This document shows, in pieces, positions 25,760 to 34,113 of a DNA stretch of 64,000 nucleotides. How positions within the stretch are numbered: the stretch's first letter is position 1; the number at the start of each line of letters is the position of its first letter. The notes under the pieces were generated by a model. The model was given only the letters and a program-made list of their open reading frames with translations, was not told the origin of the DNA and did no database searches. The stretch is from an uncultured Agathobacter sp. (GTDB lineage Bacteria > Bacillota > Clostridia > Lachnospirales > Lachnospiraceae): positions 1-64,000 of the forward strand of contig CAMDYX010000004.1 in NCBI GenBank assembly GCA_945910395.1. Direction: 5' to 3'. The position numbers and the translations under genes are program-made.

Positions 25760-26388
25760 GTCAGATTATTTTGGCGTCGGGGTCGCCCAGACGGAAAGAA
25801 CTATTGGAACAGATGGGGCTCGTTTTTGAGGTGTGCCCGGCAAAGGGTGAAGAGGTAATTACAACTACGGTTCCAAGTGATGTGGTTTTGGAGCTTTCTA
25901 AGCAGAAGGCAGAGGAAGTGGCCGGCGGAATTCTATCCTGGATGGAGAATGGATGTAAAAAGGATTTACGTTGTCCCCAGGATGTTCTGGTTATTGGAGC
26001 GGACACGGTTGTGGCTTTTGAAGGAAATATCTTAGGAAAACCGAAGGATGAGGCGGACGCAAAGCATATGCTGTCGATGCTTTCCGGAAAGCTGCACAGT
26101 GTATTCACCGGGGTGACATTTGTTTTTATCGATAAGTCCGGAAAGACCGGAGAATATACGTTTTATGAGAAAACGGATGTTACCATGTATGAGATGAGTG
26201 AGAAAGAAATTGATGGCTATATTGCAAGCGGTGAACCTATGGATAAAGCTGGGGCCTATGGGATTCAGGGAAAAGGAGCCATTTATATCCGGGAAATCGC
26301 AGGAGATTTTTACAATGTGATGGGACTTCCTATCGGAAAACTATACCAGGAGCTGCGAAAGCTTGGCATAGATATCTACTTATGGTAA
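25756..26388 (+). CDS. maf: Maf-like nucleoside triphosphate pyrophosphatase
   Basis: A 210-residue Maf/Ham1-superfamily enzyme that hydrolyses non-canonical or free nucleotides to monophosphates. The first motif is ASGSPRRKELL (about residues 6-16), followed by GADTVV (about 77-82) and the AGAYGIQGKGA segment near 166-176. ATG 25756 was chosen because it overlaps the addA stop by 4 bp and gives the standard MSQIILASGSPRR N-terminus. Maf proteins have been linked to septum control in Bacillus. Confidence 0.92.
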   Translation: MSQIILASGSPRRKELLEQMGLVFEVCPAKGEEVITTTVPSDVVLELSKQKAEEVAGGILSWMENGCKKDLRCPQDVLVIGADTVVAFEGNILGKPKDEADAKHMLSMLSGKLHSVFTGVTFVFIDKSGKTGEYTFYEKTDVTMYEMSEKEIDGYIASGEPMDKAGAYGIQGKGAIYIREIAGDFYNVMGLPIGKLYQELRKLGIDIYLW

Positions 26389-26426
26389 AATACTAGAGAA
26401 TTCTTATGATACATTAGGAGACCAAT

Positions 26427-26690
26427 ATGAACGAATACGATGAGGAAGTATTAAAATTTTTCCTGGAAAATCAGCTTCAGCTGTTTCCGGAAACAGTAGC
26501 AGATACCATGGAAGAGGCAGAGTATTTCTTAGAGGACTGTATGGCCGTAGTATGCAAAAATAAAAAGGAAGTCCGGGAGTATTTTGAGGAAGTGGGAACC
26601 GACATTTCCGGATTAAGCGACGAGGAGCTATTGCAGGAGTGTGAGGTCTTTGCACTCCCGAATGGCAGATATTTGATTGTTGAGGGATAA
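26427..26690 (+). CDS. Small acidic protein of unknown function
   Basis: An 87-residue, strongly acidic protein (MNEYDEEVLKFFLENQ at the start) with predicted helices and no membrane segment or known motif. It has a clear ribosome binding site (TAGGAGACC) and sits in a run of closely spaced genes, 6 bp before the PrsA-like lipoprotein gene. I do not recognise the family. Confidence 0.75.
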   Translation: MNEYDEEVLKFFLENQLQLFPETVADTMEEAEYFLEDCMAVVCKNKKEVREYFEEVGTDISGLSDEELLQECEVFALPNGRYLIVEG

Positions 26691-26696
26691 AGGCAG

Positions 26697-27692
26697 ATGA
26701 GAAAGCGCTTTTTTGGGAAAATAGCCGCGCTGATGCTTGGCATGACGATGCTGACCGGTTGTACGATTGGTGATACAGAGTACGTGTTTTATGAGCAGAA
26801 GGTCGATGACAAAACGGTTTTTTCCATTAATAGTGAAAAATGCAGTATTGCGGAAGTAAAAATTTATTTGTGCAATTATAAAAATATATATGGAAATTCC
26901 TATGGTATAAAGCTCTGGGATAAAGAGGACCTTACGGAATCCTTGGAGGATTATGTGCGGGGCGTGACGTTAGCAGAGAGCGGAAGGGTCATCTGCATGT
27001 ATGAGCTTGCAAAGGAGCAGGAGATCGGGCTGACGGAGGAGGAGACAGAAAGAGTGGAGAAAATAGCAGCGGAATATTATGCCTCCCTTAGCGAGGAGGA
27101 AATTGCCTTTATGAGTGTGAAGGAATCCGATGTCGCTCTTGCTTATGAGCATTATGCAGTTGCTATGAAGTTATACGAGACTCTGACCGAGGGAATTAAT
27201 GAGGAAGTAAGCGATGATGAGGCCCGCGTGATACGGGTAAACCAGATTTATGTCCGGGATGAGGAAACTGCCCTAAAGGTTGCTGAAAAGCTTGAAAACG
27301 GAGAGGAATTTGAAGCCGTGGCGGGAACCTATAACAAGGCAGATTCCATGGAGACAACCATTGCAAGGGGAGAATATCCCGAAGCAGTGGAAGCGGTGGC
27401 CTTTTCCTTAGACAACGGTGCAGCCTCCGGGATGATTACAACGGAGAACGGATTTTATTTTATAAAGTGTATCAGCAAGCTGGAACCGGAGCTTACAGAG
27501 GCCAACAAGTCGGTTATTGTCCTGCAAAGAAGAAAAGAACAATTCGATGACTTGTATCAGGAATATGTGGACCGCACGGATTTTGTGCTCAATGAGGAGC
27601 TATGGAACGGGATTACCTTAGAAGGTGCGGAGAGCGTGGATACAGATTCTTTTTTTGAACTGTACAATAATGAATTTGGAATAAATGAATGA
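26697..27692 (+). CDS. PrsA-like peptidyl-prolyl isomerase lipoprotein
   Basis: A 331-residue exported lipoprotein. The N-terminal signal ends in the lipobox LTGC (Cys at about residue 22). An SurA/PrsA-like helical chaperone region precedes a parvulin-type domain (about 178-265: RVIRVNQIYVRDEETALKVAEK, then GMITTENGFYFIK). It probably assists folding of secreted proteins on the outer face of the membrane. The parvulin domain is short and divergent, so isomerase activity is uncertain. Confidence 0.82.
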   Translation: MRKRFFGKIAALMLGMTMLTGCTIGDTEYVFYEQKVDDKTVFSINSEKCSIAEVKIYLCNYKNIYGNSYGIKLWDKEDLTESLEDYVRGVTLAESGRVICMYELAKEQEIGLTEEETERVEKIAAEYYASLSEEEIAFMSVKESDVALAYEHYAVAMKLYETLTEGINEEVSDDEARVIRVNQIYVRDEETALKVAEKLENGEEFEAVAGTYNKADSMETTIARGEYPEAVEAVAFSLDNGAASGMITTENGFYFIKCISKLEPELTEANKSVIVLQRRKEQFDDLYQEYVDRTDFVLNEELWNGITLEGAESVDTDSFFELYNNEFGINE

Positions 27693-27707
27693 AAAAGGAG
27701 TATATAG

Positions 27708-28247
27708 ATGAACGTATTTTATTGGGATTGGGAATTTAGTTTATTATATGCACTCCAGGAAATTCATAACCCGGTGCTGGATGTCATCATGGCATTTGTT
27801 TCAAATTTGGGAAATGCAGGAGCCTTCTGGATTCTTCTTTCCATTATATTTATGATTCCTAAGAAAACCAGAAAAATCGGTTTGGAAATGCTGGTGTCCA
27901 TAGCAATCACCTTTATCATCGGAAACCTGATCCTTAAGAATCTTGCAGCAAGAATGCGGCCCTGCCAGATTGATACTACCGTTGCGCTTCTGGTTGAAAT
28001 TCCAAGGGACTATTCCTTCCCATCGGGACATTCCATGAATGGATTTACTGCCGCCGTAGCTCTGTTTTGCAACAATAGGAAATTCGGAATCCCGGCAATT
28101 CTTCTTGCAGCAGTGATTGCTTTCTCAAGGCTTTACAATTTTGTGCATTTTCCCACAGATGTGCTATTTGGAATCCTTCTTGGGACCGCCGTTGCCCTGC
28201 TGGTGGATCTGCTTTTTCAAAAAAAGGGCTGGAAACAGGTCGTATAA
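27708..28247 (+). CDS. PAP2-family membrane phosphatase
   Basis: A 179-residue integral membrane protein of the type 2 phosphatidic acid phosphatase superfamily. The three active-site motifs are present: KNLAARMRP (about 76-84), PSGH (about 105-108) and SRLYNFVHFPTD (about 143-154). Five to six hydrophobic segments surround them. Likely substrates are lipid phosphates such as undecaprenyl pyrophosphate or phosphatidic acid at the outer membrane leaflet. It has AAAGGAG about 9 bp upstream. Confidence 0.88.
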   Translation: MNVFYWDWEFSLLYALQEIHNPVLDVIMAFVSNLGNAGAFWILLSIIFMIPKKTRKIGLEMLVSIAITFIIGNLILKNLAARMRPCQIDTTVALLVEIPRDYSFPSGHSMNGFTAAVALFCNNRKFGIPAILLAAVIAFSRLYNFVHFPTDVLFGILLGTAVALLVDLLFQKKGWKQVV

Positions 28248-28312
28248 TTCCGCGTTTATGAAAATTTTAGAAATGTGGAAAGGCTTGTAAATTGGGCACT
28301 TGAGACAATCTG

Positions 28313-28339
28313 TTAGCACTCAACTTTAAAGAGTGCTAA
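28313..28339 (+). promoter_or_regulatory. CIRCE operator (HrcA binding site) of htpG
   Basis: A perfect CIRCE element: TTAGCACTC, nine bases, GAGTGCTAA. It lies about 100 bp before the htpG start. HrcA repressor normally uses this site on groE and dnaK operons; its presence here predicts heat-shock control of htpG by HrcA. Confidence 0.95.
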
Positions 28340-28440
28340 TTTTTGATTGACTTTTCTCTTTTTCGGATTTATCATTTCTATTAACACATGAAACCCGAAG
28401 TGGTTTTGGATAGATTTTTGAACGAAAAGGAGTGTTTATC

Positions 28441-30540
28441 ATGGCAGCAAAGCACGGAAGTCTTTCTATTGACAGCGAGAATTTATTCCCGATTATTAAG
28501 AAGTGGTTATATTCTGACCACGACATTTTTTACAGAGAGTTGATCTCAAATGGTTGTGACGCAATTACAAAACTGAAAAAGTTGGACATGATGGGAGAGT
28601 ATTCTCTTCCTGCTGACTACAAAGCAAAGATTGAGGTTATTGTAAATCCGGAGGAGAAAACCTTAAAGTTCATTGACAACGGACTTGGTATGACCGCAGA
28701 GGAAGTGGAAGAATATATCAATCAGATCGCTTTTTCCGGTGCAACGGATTTTATTGAGAAGTATAAAGATAAATCCACAGATGACCAGATCATCGGTCAT
28801 TTCGGCTTAGGATTTTATTCTGCATTTATGGTAGCAGACGAGGTTACCATCGATACCCTTTCCTATAAAGAGGGGGCAAAGCCTGTTCACTGGTCCTGTG
28901 ATGGCGGTACAGAGTTCGATATGGTAGACGGCGATAAGGATGAAGTGGGAACGGAAATCACATTGTTCTTAAATGAGGATTGCCTTGAGTTTGCAAATGA
29001 GTATCGGGCAAGAGAGGTAATTGAGAAGTACTGCTCCTTTATGCCGACGGAAATTTATCTTACTAAGGCAAATGCAGAAGTCCAGTATGAGACCATTGAT
29101 AAAGCCGATGTTCGTGATACTGATACGGTAATCGAGGAAATCCACGAGGAAGCGAAGACAGAAGAAAAGGAAAAGGAGGACGGAACCAAGGAGGTTGTTG
29201 AGGTTTCTCCGGCAAAGGATAAGGTAAAGATTGTAAAGCGTCCTGTACCGCTGAATGATACGAATCCACTTTGGACTAAGAATCCGAATGACTGCACGGA
29301 AGAAGAGTACAAGGCGTTCTACCGCAAGGTATTTTTGGATTACAAGGAGCCATTATTCTGGATTCACCTGAATATGGACTATCCGTTTAACTTAAAGGGA
29401 ATTCTCTATTTCCCTAAGATCAATACAGAGTATGATTCCATTGAGGGAACCATCAAATTATATAATAACCAGGTATTTATCGCAGATAACATCAAGGAAG
29501 TGATTCCGGAATTCTTAATGCTGTTAAAGGGTGTGATTGACTGCCCGGATCTTCCGCTTAATGTATCAAGATCTGCACTTCAGAATGATGGATTCGTCAA
29601 GAAGATTGAGGAGTACATTACAAAGAAGGTTGCCGATAAGCTCATTGGAATGTGCAAGACGGAAAAGGAAGCTTATGAGAAATACTGGGATGATATCAGC
29701 CCATTCATTAAATTCGGCTGCTTAAAGGATGAGAAGTTCTGTGATAAGATGAACGACTACATTCTTTTTAAGGATATCAATGACAAGTATCAGACTCTTC
29801 CTGAACTTTTAGCTCCGGTAGAGACACCGGAGGATGCTTCCGCAGAAAAGACGGAGGAGACAACGGTAGAGGATTCTGTAGAGGCAGCAGAGGAGGCTTC
29901 AAAGACCGAGGATTCCGAAGAGAAAGAGCCTGAGAAAAAGACCGTTTACTATGTAACGGATATCAACCAGCAGGGACAGTACATCAATTTGTTCAAGGAA
30001 CAGGGTATGAATGCGGTTATTCTTGACCACAATATTGATACTTCCTTTATCAGCCAGTTAGAGCAGAGAAATGAGAACTATCAGTTCATGCGTATTGATG
30101 CGGATTTGACTGAGTCCTTAAAGGAGGAAAGTACAGAAGATCTTTCGGCAGCAACAGAGACTCTTACAGAGGTATTTAAGAAGGCATTAAATAACGATAA
30201 GCTTACCATCAAGGTGGAGGCTCTAAAGAATGCAGAGGTCGCATCTGTTCTTACTCTTTCCGAGCAGGGAAGACGTATGCAGGATATGATGAAGATGTAT
30301 GCGGCAGGCGGCATGGGTGGAATGGACCCGGATATGTTTGCAGCTGACCAGACACTTACCTTAAATGCAAACAATGCTCTTGTAAAATACATTGTAGAAA
30401 ATAAGGATTCCGAGCATGTACCGATGTTTGCAGAGCAGTTATACGATCTTGCCAAGATCTCAAATCAGCCGCTTACGGTAGACCAGATGGCCAAATTTGT
30501 GAAACGTTCCAACGATATTATGATGCTTTTGGCAAAATAA
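28441..30540 (+). CDS. htpG: Molecular chaperone HtpG (Hsp90)
   Basis: A 699-residue Hsp90. The GHKL ATPase domain has ELISNGCDAITKL (about 34-46), DNGLGM (about 80-85) and GHFGLGFYSAFM (about 120-131). The middle and dimerisation domains follow. Two highly charged insertions are unusual: an acidic/lysine linker around residues 240-265, and a Glu-rich stretch of about 40 residues near 465-500. ATG 28441 is preferred over the GTG at 28432 because AAAGGAG is well placed for it. The upstream CIRCE element predicts HrcA control. Confidence 0.95.
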   Translation: MAAKHGSLSIDSENLFPIIKKWLYSDHDIFYRELISNGCDAITKLKKLDMMGEYSLPADYKAKIEVIVNPEEKTLKFIDNGLGMTAEEVEEYINQIAFSGATDFIEKYKDKSTDDQIIGHFGLGFYSAFMVADEVTIDTLSYKEGAKPVHWSCDGGTEFDMVDGDKDEVGTEITLFLNEDCLEFANEYRAREVIEKYCSFMPTEIYLTKANAEVQYETIDKADVRDTDTVIEEIHEEAKTEEKEKEDGTKEVVEVSPAKDKVKIVKRPVPLNDTNPLWTKNPNDCTEEEYKAFYRKVFLDYKEPLFWIHLNMDYPFNLKGILYFPKINTEYDSIEGTIKLYNNQVFIADNIKEVIPEFLMLLKGVIDCPDLPLNVSRSALQNDGFVKKIEEYITKKVADKLIGMCKTEKEAYEKYWDDISPFIKFGCLKDEKFCDKMNDYILFKDINDKYQTLPELLAPVETPEDASAEKTEETTVEDSVEAAEEASKTEDSEEKEPEKKTVYYVTDINQQGQYINLFKEQGMNAVILDHNIDTSFISQLEQRNENYQFMRIDADLTESLKEESTEDLSAATETLTEVFKKALNNDKLTIKVEALKNAEVASVLTLSEQGRRMQDMMKMYAAGGMGGMDPDMFAADQTLTLNANNALVKYIVENKDSEHVPMFAEQLYDLAKISNQPLTVDQMAKFVKRSNDIMMLLAK

Positions 30541-30579
30541 TGTGGAATAGAATGAGAAAAAAGGTTATAATCTAAAAGG

Positions 30580-30613
30580 TGGACTTCTTCAGAGCCTGGA
30601 GAAGTCCATTTTT
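30580..30613 (+). terminator. Intrinsic terminator after htpG
   Basis: TGGACTTC (30580-30587) pairs with GAAGTCCA (30601-30608), followed by TTTTTG. Confidence 0.8.
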
Positions 30614-30633
30614 GAAAATGAGGATATTTACAT

Positions 30634-32226
30634 ATGAGAACGAAAAACGGAGAAGGAGAAAAGAAAAAGATGCGCGTAGAACAAAAATCACGGGTAAAAA
30701 ACGGTGTTGGAAGAATGCTGTTTGTGGCAGTATCCATTGTTTTGCAAATCGTATGGTTCATGGTACTTGTAATGAAATTAAGCTCTTATGCCACCTGGAT
30801 TTCTGTTCTTGCAAGCCTGATTGCATTTGTGTTTGCACTGCGTATGTTCTATCGTAAAACGACCGGGGCCATAAAGCTGTCCTGGATTGTTGTGATACTG
30901 GTGTTCCCGATTTTGGGAATCACGATGTATCTTCTCCTTGGAAGACCGGATGGCACAAAAAAGAAGAGAAAACATTTCGAAGCCATTGCAAACAGAATGG
31001 AGGGACTGATTTCGCAAAAGGAGGATACCTTTGCAAGAATCGAGAATGAAAATCTTGTGGTTGCGAATCAGATGCGATATATCAAGGATTACGGAAAATT
31101 TCCGGTATATGATAACTGTGAAGTAAATTATTACAAGGATGCATCAGAAGGCCTAAAGGCGCAGATTGAAGAATTAAAGAAAGCAGAACACTATATTTTT
31201 ATGGAGTATCATGCCATTGAGCAGGCCAGTGCTTTTGATGAATTATACGAGGTACTAAAGGAAAAAGCAGCAGCTGGAGTGGAGGTTCGAATTCTGTATG
31301 ACGATATCGGAAGCTCCTGGTTCATTAGTCCGGATTTTGTTAGAAGAGTAGAGAAGGATGGTATACAGTGCCGGATTTTCAATCCGATGGTTCCGGCAAT
31401 TTTCCTGTTTTTGAACAATAGAGATCACCGCAAGATTACCGTTATTGATGGCAAGGTTGCATTTACCGGCGGATATAATCTTGCGGAGGAGTATTTTAAC
31501 CGGACACATCCTTATGGATATTGGAAGGATACGGGAATAAAAGTAACCGGCGAGGCGGCAAGAAGCTTTGTGGTCATGTTCCTTGAAATGTGGAATTTTG
31601 TAAAGCATACGGACCCTGAACCGGAGAAATATCTGGATATGATAAAACCTGAGGAATATAAGCCCCTGGAAAAAAAGGATGGATATGTTGTGCCCTATGC
31701 AGACAATCCGTTGGATTTTGAGCGCTTAGGAGAGAATGTATATCTGAATCTGATCAAGAATGCAACACACTACATTTATATTGTGACACCATATCTTATC
31801 ATTACAGATGAGATGAACAGAGAGCTTACGCTTGCCGCAAAACGTGGAGTGGATGTTAGAATTGTTACACCGGGAATCCCGGATAAGAAGCTGACATATC
31901 AGGTGACAAGATCCTATTACGCAGCACTGGTAGATGAGGGTGTGCAGGTATACGAATATACACCGGGGTTCTGTCATGCGAAGATGATGGTATGTGATGA
32001 CAAATTGGCAACGGTGGGAACCATTAATCTGGATTATCGCAGCCTGTATCATCATTTTGAAAATGGATGTCTCATGTATCAGTGTGAAGCTGTAAATGCA
32101 ATCAAAGAGGACTTCATGGAGATGTTTGAGAAGAGCTGTAATGTAACAGAAAAATATAAAACTAAGCCGGGACATATCATCCGGATCGGGCAGTGCCTGC
32201 TTCGGTTGATTGCACCGCTTTTATAA
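30634..32226 (+). CDS. cls: Cardiolipin synthase, phospholipase D family
   Basis: A 530-residue membrane enzyme that joins two phosphatidylglycerols into cardiolipin. Two or three membrane segments near the N-terminus (about 25-105) are followed by two HKD motifs: HRKITVIDGKVAFTGG (about 267-282) and HAKMMVCDDKLATVGTINLD (about 449-468). Start at 30634 gives the longest form; ATG 30670, with GGAGAAGGAG upstream, is a fair alternative. It is flanked by the htpG terminator and palindromic repeat copy 2, so it is probably monocistronic. Confidence 0.92.
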   Translation: MRTKNGEGEKKKMRVEQKSRVKNGVGRMLFVAVSIVLQIVWFMVLVMKLSSYATWISVLASLIAFVFALRMFYRKTTGAIKLSWIVVILVFPILGITMYLLLGRPDGTKKKRKHFEAIANRMEGLISQKEDTFARIENENLVVANQMRYIKDYGKFPVYDNCEVNYYKDASEGLKAQIEELKKAEHYIFMEYHAIEQASAFDELYEVLKEKAAAGVEVRILYDDIGSSWFISPDFVRRVEKDGIQCRIFNPMVPAIFLFLNNRDHRKITVIDGKVAFTGGYNLAEEYFNRTHPYGYWKDTGIKVTGEAARSFVVMFLEMWNFVKHTDPEPEKYLDMIKPEEYKPLEKKDGYVVPYADNPLDFERLGENVYLNLIKNATHYIYIVTPYLIITDEMNRELTLAAKRGVDVRIVTPGIPDKKLTYQVTRSYYAALVDEGVQVYEYTPGFCHAKMMVCDDKLATVGTINLDYRSLYHHFENGCLMYQCEAVNAIKEDFMEMFEKSCNVTEKYKTKPGHIIRIGQCLLRLIAPLL

Positions 32227-32239
32227 TAAAACTCCTATT

Positions 32240-32416
32240 TCGGAAATGTGTTCCTGAATGAATTTGCATATTTGAATCAGAACCCACTCTCGTTTGTAAA
32301 AAGCGTAGCGGTACTAAATTCGTAATAAATTGCTCATTAAGTGCCGACGCTTTTTAAACGTTCTGCTTCAAATAGCAAAATTCATTCTTAGGAACACAAA
32401 TCCGAAAAGGGATTAA
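32240..32416 (+). repeat. Long palindromic repeat, copy 2
   Basis: The most regular copy. The left arm TCGGAAATGTGTTCCTGAAT begins at 32240 and the right arm ATTCTTAGGAACACAAATCCGA ends at 32405, with GGGATTAA completing the right end. The inner stem and core (GGTACTAAATTCG...CTCATTAAGTGCCGACGC) match the other copies. It lies directly after the cardiolipin synthase gene and before the thioesterase gene. Confidence 0.9.
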
Positions 32417-32464
32417 TAAAATAGGGTTTCATAAATCAATAAAAAAATGTGAGGAGTTTGAAAA

Positions 32465-32854
32465 ATGTTAGAAGCCGGAATAAAGGGAAGAAAAGAAATC
32501 TATGTTACAAAGGATAATACTGCGCGTGCGATGTGCAGCGGTGCGACAGAAGTGTTTGCAACCCCTGCCATGATTGCGCTGATGGAGTGCACTGCAAGAG
32601 AAAGCATTCAGGATTTTCTGGATGAGGGATGCTCAACGGTTGGAACCGCAGTAAATGTAAAGCATGTATCCGCTTCTCCGGTGGGAATGAAGATTACCTG
32701 CGAGACTGAGCTGTTAAAGGTGGATGGAAGAGCACTTACTTTTTCGGTAAAGGCTTTTGATGAGAAGGGACTTATCGGTGAAGGTGAGCATGAGCGCTTT
32801 ATAATTTTTATTGATAAGTTTCAGGCTAAAGCAGATGCAAAGCTTAGCAACTAA
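32465..32854 (+). CDS. FlK-like acyl-CoA thioesterase (hotdog)
   Basis: A 129-residue hotdog protein similar to fluoroacetyl-CoA thioesterase FlK. The triad positions are present: T33 (FATPAM), E41 (LMECTA) and H67 (NVKHVSASPVG). Its natural substrate in gut Firmicutes is unknown; detoxification or acyl-CoA recycling is possible. GAGGAG precedes the ATG by about 9 bp. Confidence 0.82.
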   Translation: MLEAGIKGRKEIYVTKDNTARAMCSGATEVFATPAMIALMECTARESIQDFLDEGCSTVGTAVNVKHVSASPVGMKITCETELLKVDGRALTFSVKAFDEKGLIGEGEHERFIIFIDKFQAKADAKLSN

Positions 32855-32875
32855 ATCCGGTAAAGGTAAGGTGTC

Positions 32876-33706
32876 ATGGCGAAAAACAAGCTGAAGCTCA
32901 CAGATGTACTGCTATTTATAAAAAAATATAAGGAAAGCTCCATTTCCATCTATTCCGGGCAGACGGCTTTCTTTATTATATTGTCCTTCCTTCCGTTTAT
33001 GCTGTTCTTTTTTACCTTATTAAATCTGACTCCTTTTACAGAGGCTGATTTTCTGGCATGGGCAGGAGCAATTATTCCGGTATCCCTGCAAGGCGCCCTT
33101 GAGACTTTTACGAGTGAAGTCTTTAACGGCAATACAGGAGGAAGAATTTCGGTTACTGTAATTACAGCAGTCTGGCTGAGCTCGAAAGCATTTGTTTCCC
33201 TGCAAAAGGGGCTAAATGTCATGTACGATATCAAGGAGACAAGAAATTATGTCCTTCTAAGGATATATTCCATGCTGTATAGTGTGGTATTTGCAGTTCT
33301 GCTTCTGATCGTGCTTGCATTTATGGTATTCGGAAAACAAATCAATGAGAAATTTTTTCCGGGCTGGAGCTGGCTGGGAGATCTGTTAAATATCCGTTTG
33401 TGGATCTGTATTCCGGTTCTTTTTGTTTTCTTTTGGCTGCTTTACATTTTTTGCCCCAATAAGAAGGTTGCGGAGAAACGAAAGAGTATAAAGGAACAGA
33501 TACCGGGAGCTGTCTTTGCTGCAATGGGGTGGGTTGGATTTTCTGCATTGTTCTCCATTTATGTGGATAAATATAACAATTATGTATCCTTCTATGGCAC
33601 CATGACGACCATAGCGCTGATTATGGTCTGGCTGTATGGATGTATGTATGTGCTGTTTTTGGGCGGCCTGATCAATAGTGCGGGAGAACAGAGAAAATTA
33701 AGATAA
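32876..33706 (+). CDS. YihY/BrkB-family membrane protein
   Basis: A 276-residue integral membrane protein with about six hydrophobic segments, matching the YihY/virulence factor BrkB family. Typical segments are TAFFIILSFLPFMLF near the start, AVWLSSKAFVSLQKGLNVMY (about 103-122) and the C-terminal MVWLYGCMYVLFLGG. The older assignment as RNase BN is wrong for this family; its function is not known. The gene begins 22 bp after the thioesterase gene. Confidence 0.88.
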   Translation: MAKNKLKLTDVLLFIKKYKESSISIYSGQTAFFIILSFLPFMLFFFTLLNLTPFTEADFLAWAGAIIPVSLQGALETFTSEVFNGNTGGRISVTVITAVWLSSKAFVSLQKGLNVMYDIKETRNYVLLRIYSMLYSVVFAVLLLIVLAFMVFGKQINEKFFPGWSWLGDLLNIRLWICIPVLFVFFWLLYIFCPNKKVAEKRKSIKEQIPGAVFAAMGWVGFSALFSIYVDKYNNYVSFYGTMTTIALIMVWLYGCMYVLFLGGLINSAGEQRKLR

Positions 33707-33725
33707 CATATTCCTTAAATCAGGG

Positions 33726-33773
33726 CTGTCGATTTTGCGAATGAAAATTCGTGAAGCGGCAGTCTTTTTTTAT
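33726..33773 (+). terminator. Intrinsic terminator after the YihY gene
   Basis: CTGTCG (33726-33731) pairs with CGGCAG (33757-33762), with an inner CGAA/TTCG stem, then TCTTTTTTTA. Confidence 0.75.
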
Positions 33774-33778
33774 ATCCC

Positions 33779-33812
33779 ATTTGGAAAAGTGTTCCTGAAT
33801 GAATTTGCAAGA
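33779..33812 (+). repeat. Half copy of the palindromic repeat
   Basis: Only the outer left arm is present (TTTGGAAAAGTGTTCCTGAA, then TGAATTTGCA), after which similarity stops. It lies directly after the YihY terminator and looks like a deletion remnant. Confidence 0.75.
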
Positions 33813-34113
33813 AAGTAGATTAAAACTGCGCGAAAACGGCGAAAAAGAGCAAAAATGTGACCTGAGTACTAGAAAAATCAGAATAAATAGCGAAAGAAAA
33901 CGAAAATATTTGTGAAAAGCATACAAAAATAGCACTAGAAATATATATAAAGTTAATAAAATGGTACTAAAGTTACAGAAAATAAATGGTCAAAAATGCA
34001 AAGAAAATAAGGATTATAGGTTGAAAGATGGGTAGGATAGATGGCAAAATGAGACTAAGTTGTAAAGTATTTTAGGGTTATCTAAAGCTAAGAGGAAAAG
34101 GAGAAAGGAAACT
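33813..34113. other. AT-rich leader before the giant pectinase gene, no gene seen
   Basis: About 300 bp of A-rich sequence with no convincing reading frame. GGAGAAAGG at the end provides the ribosome binding site of the giant gene. No clear -35/-10 pair or operator could be fixed by eye. Confidence 0.5.
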
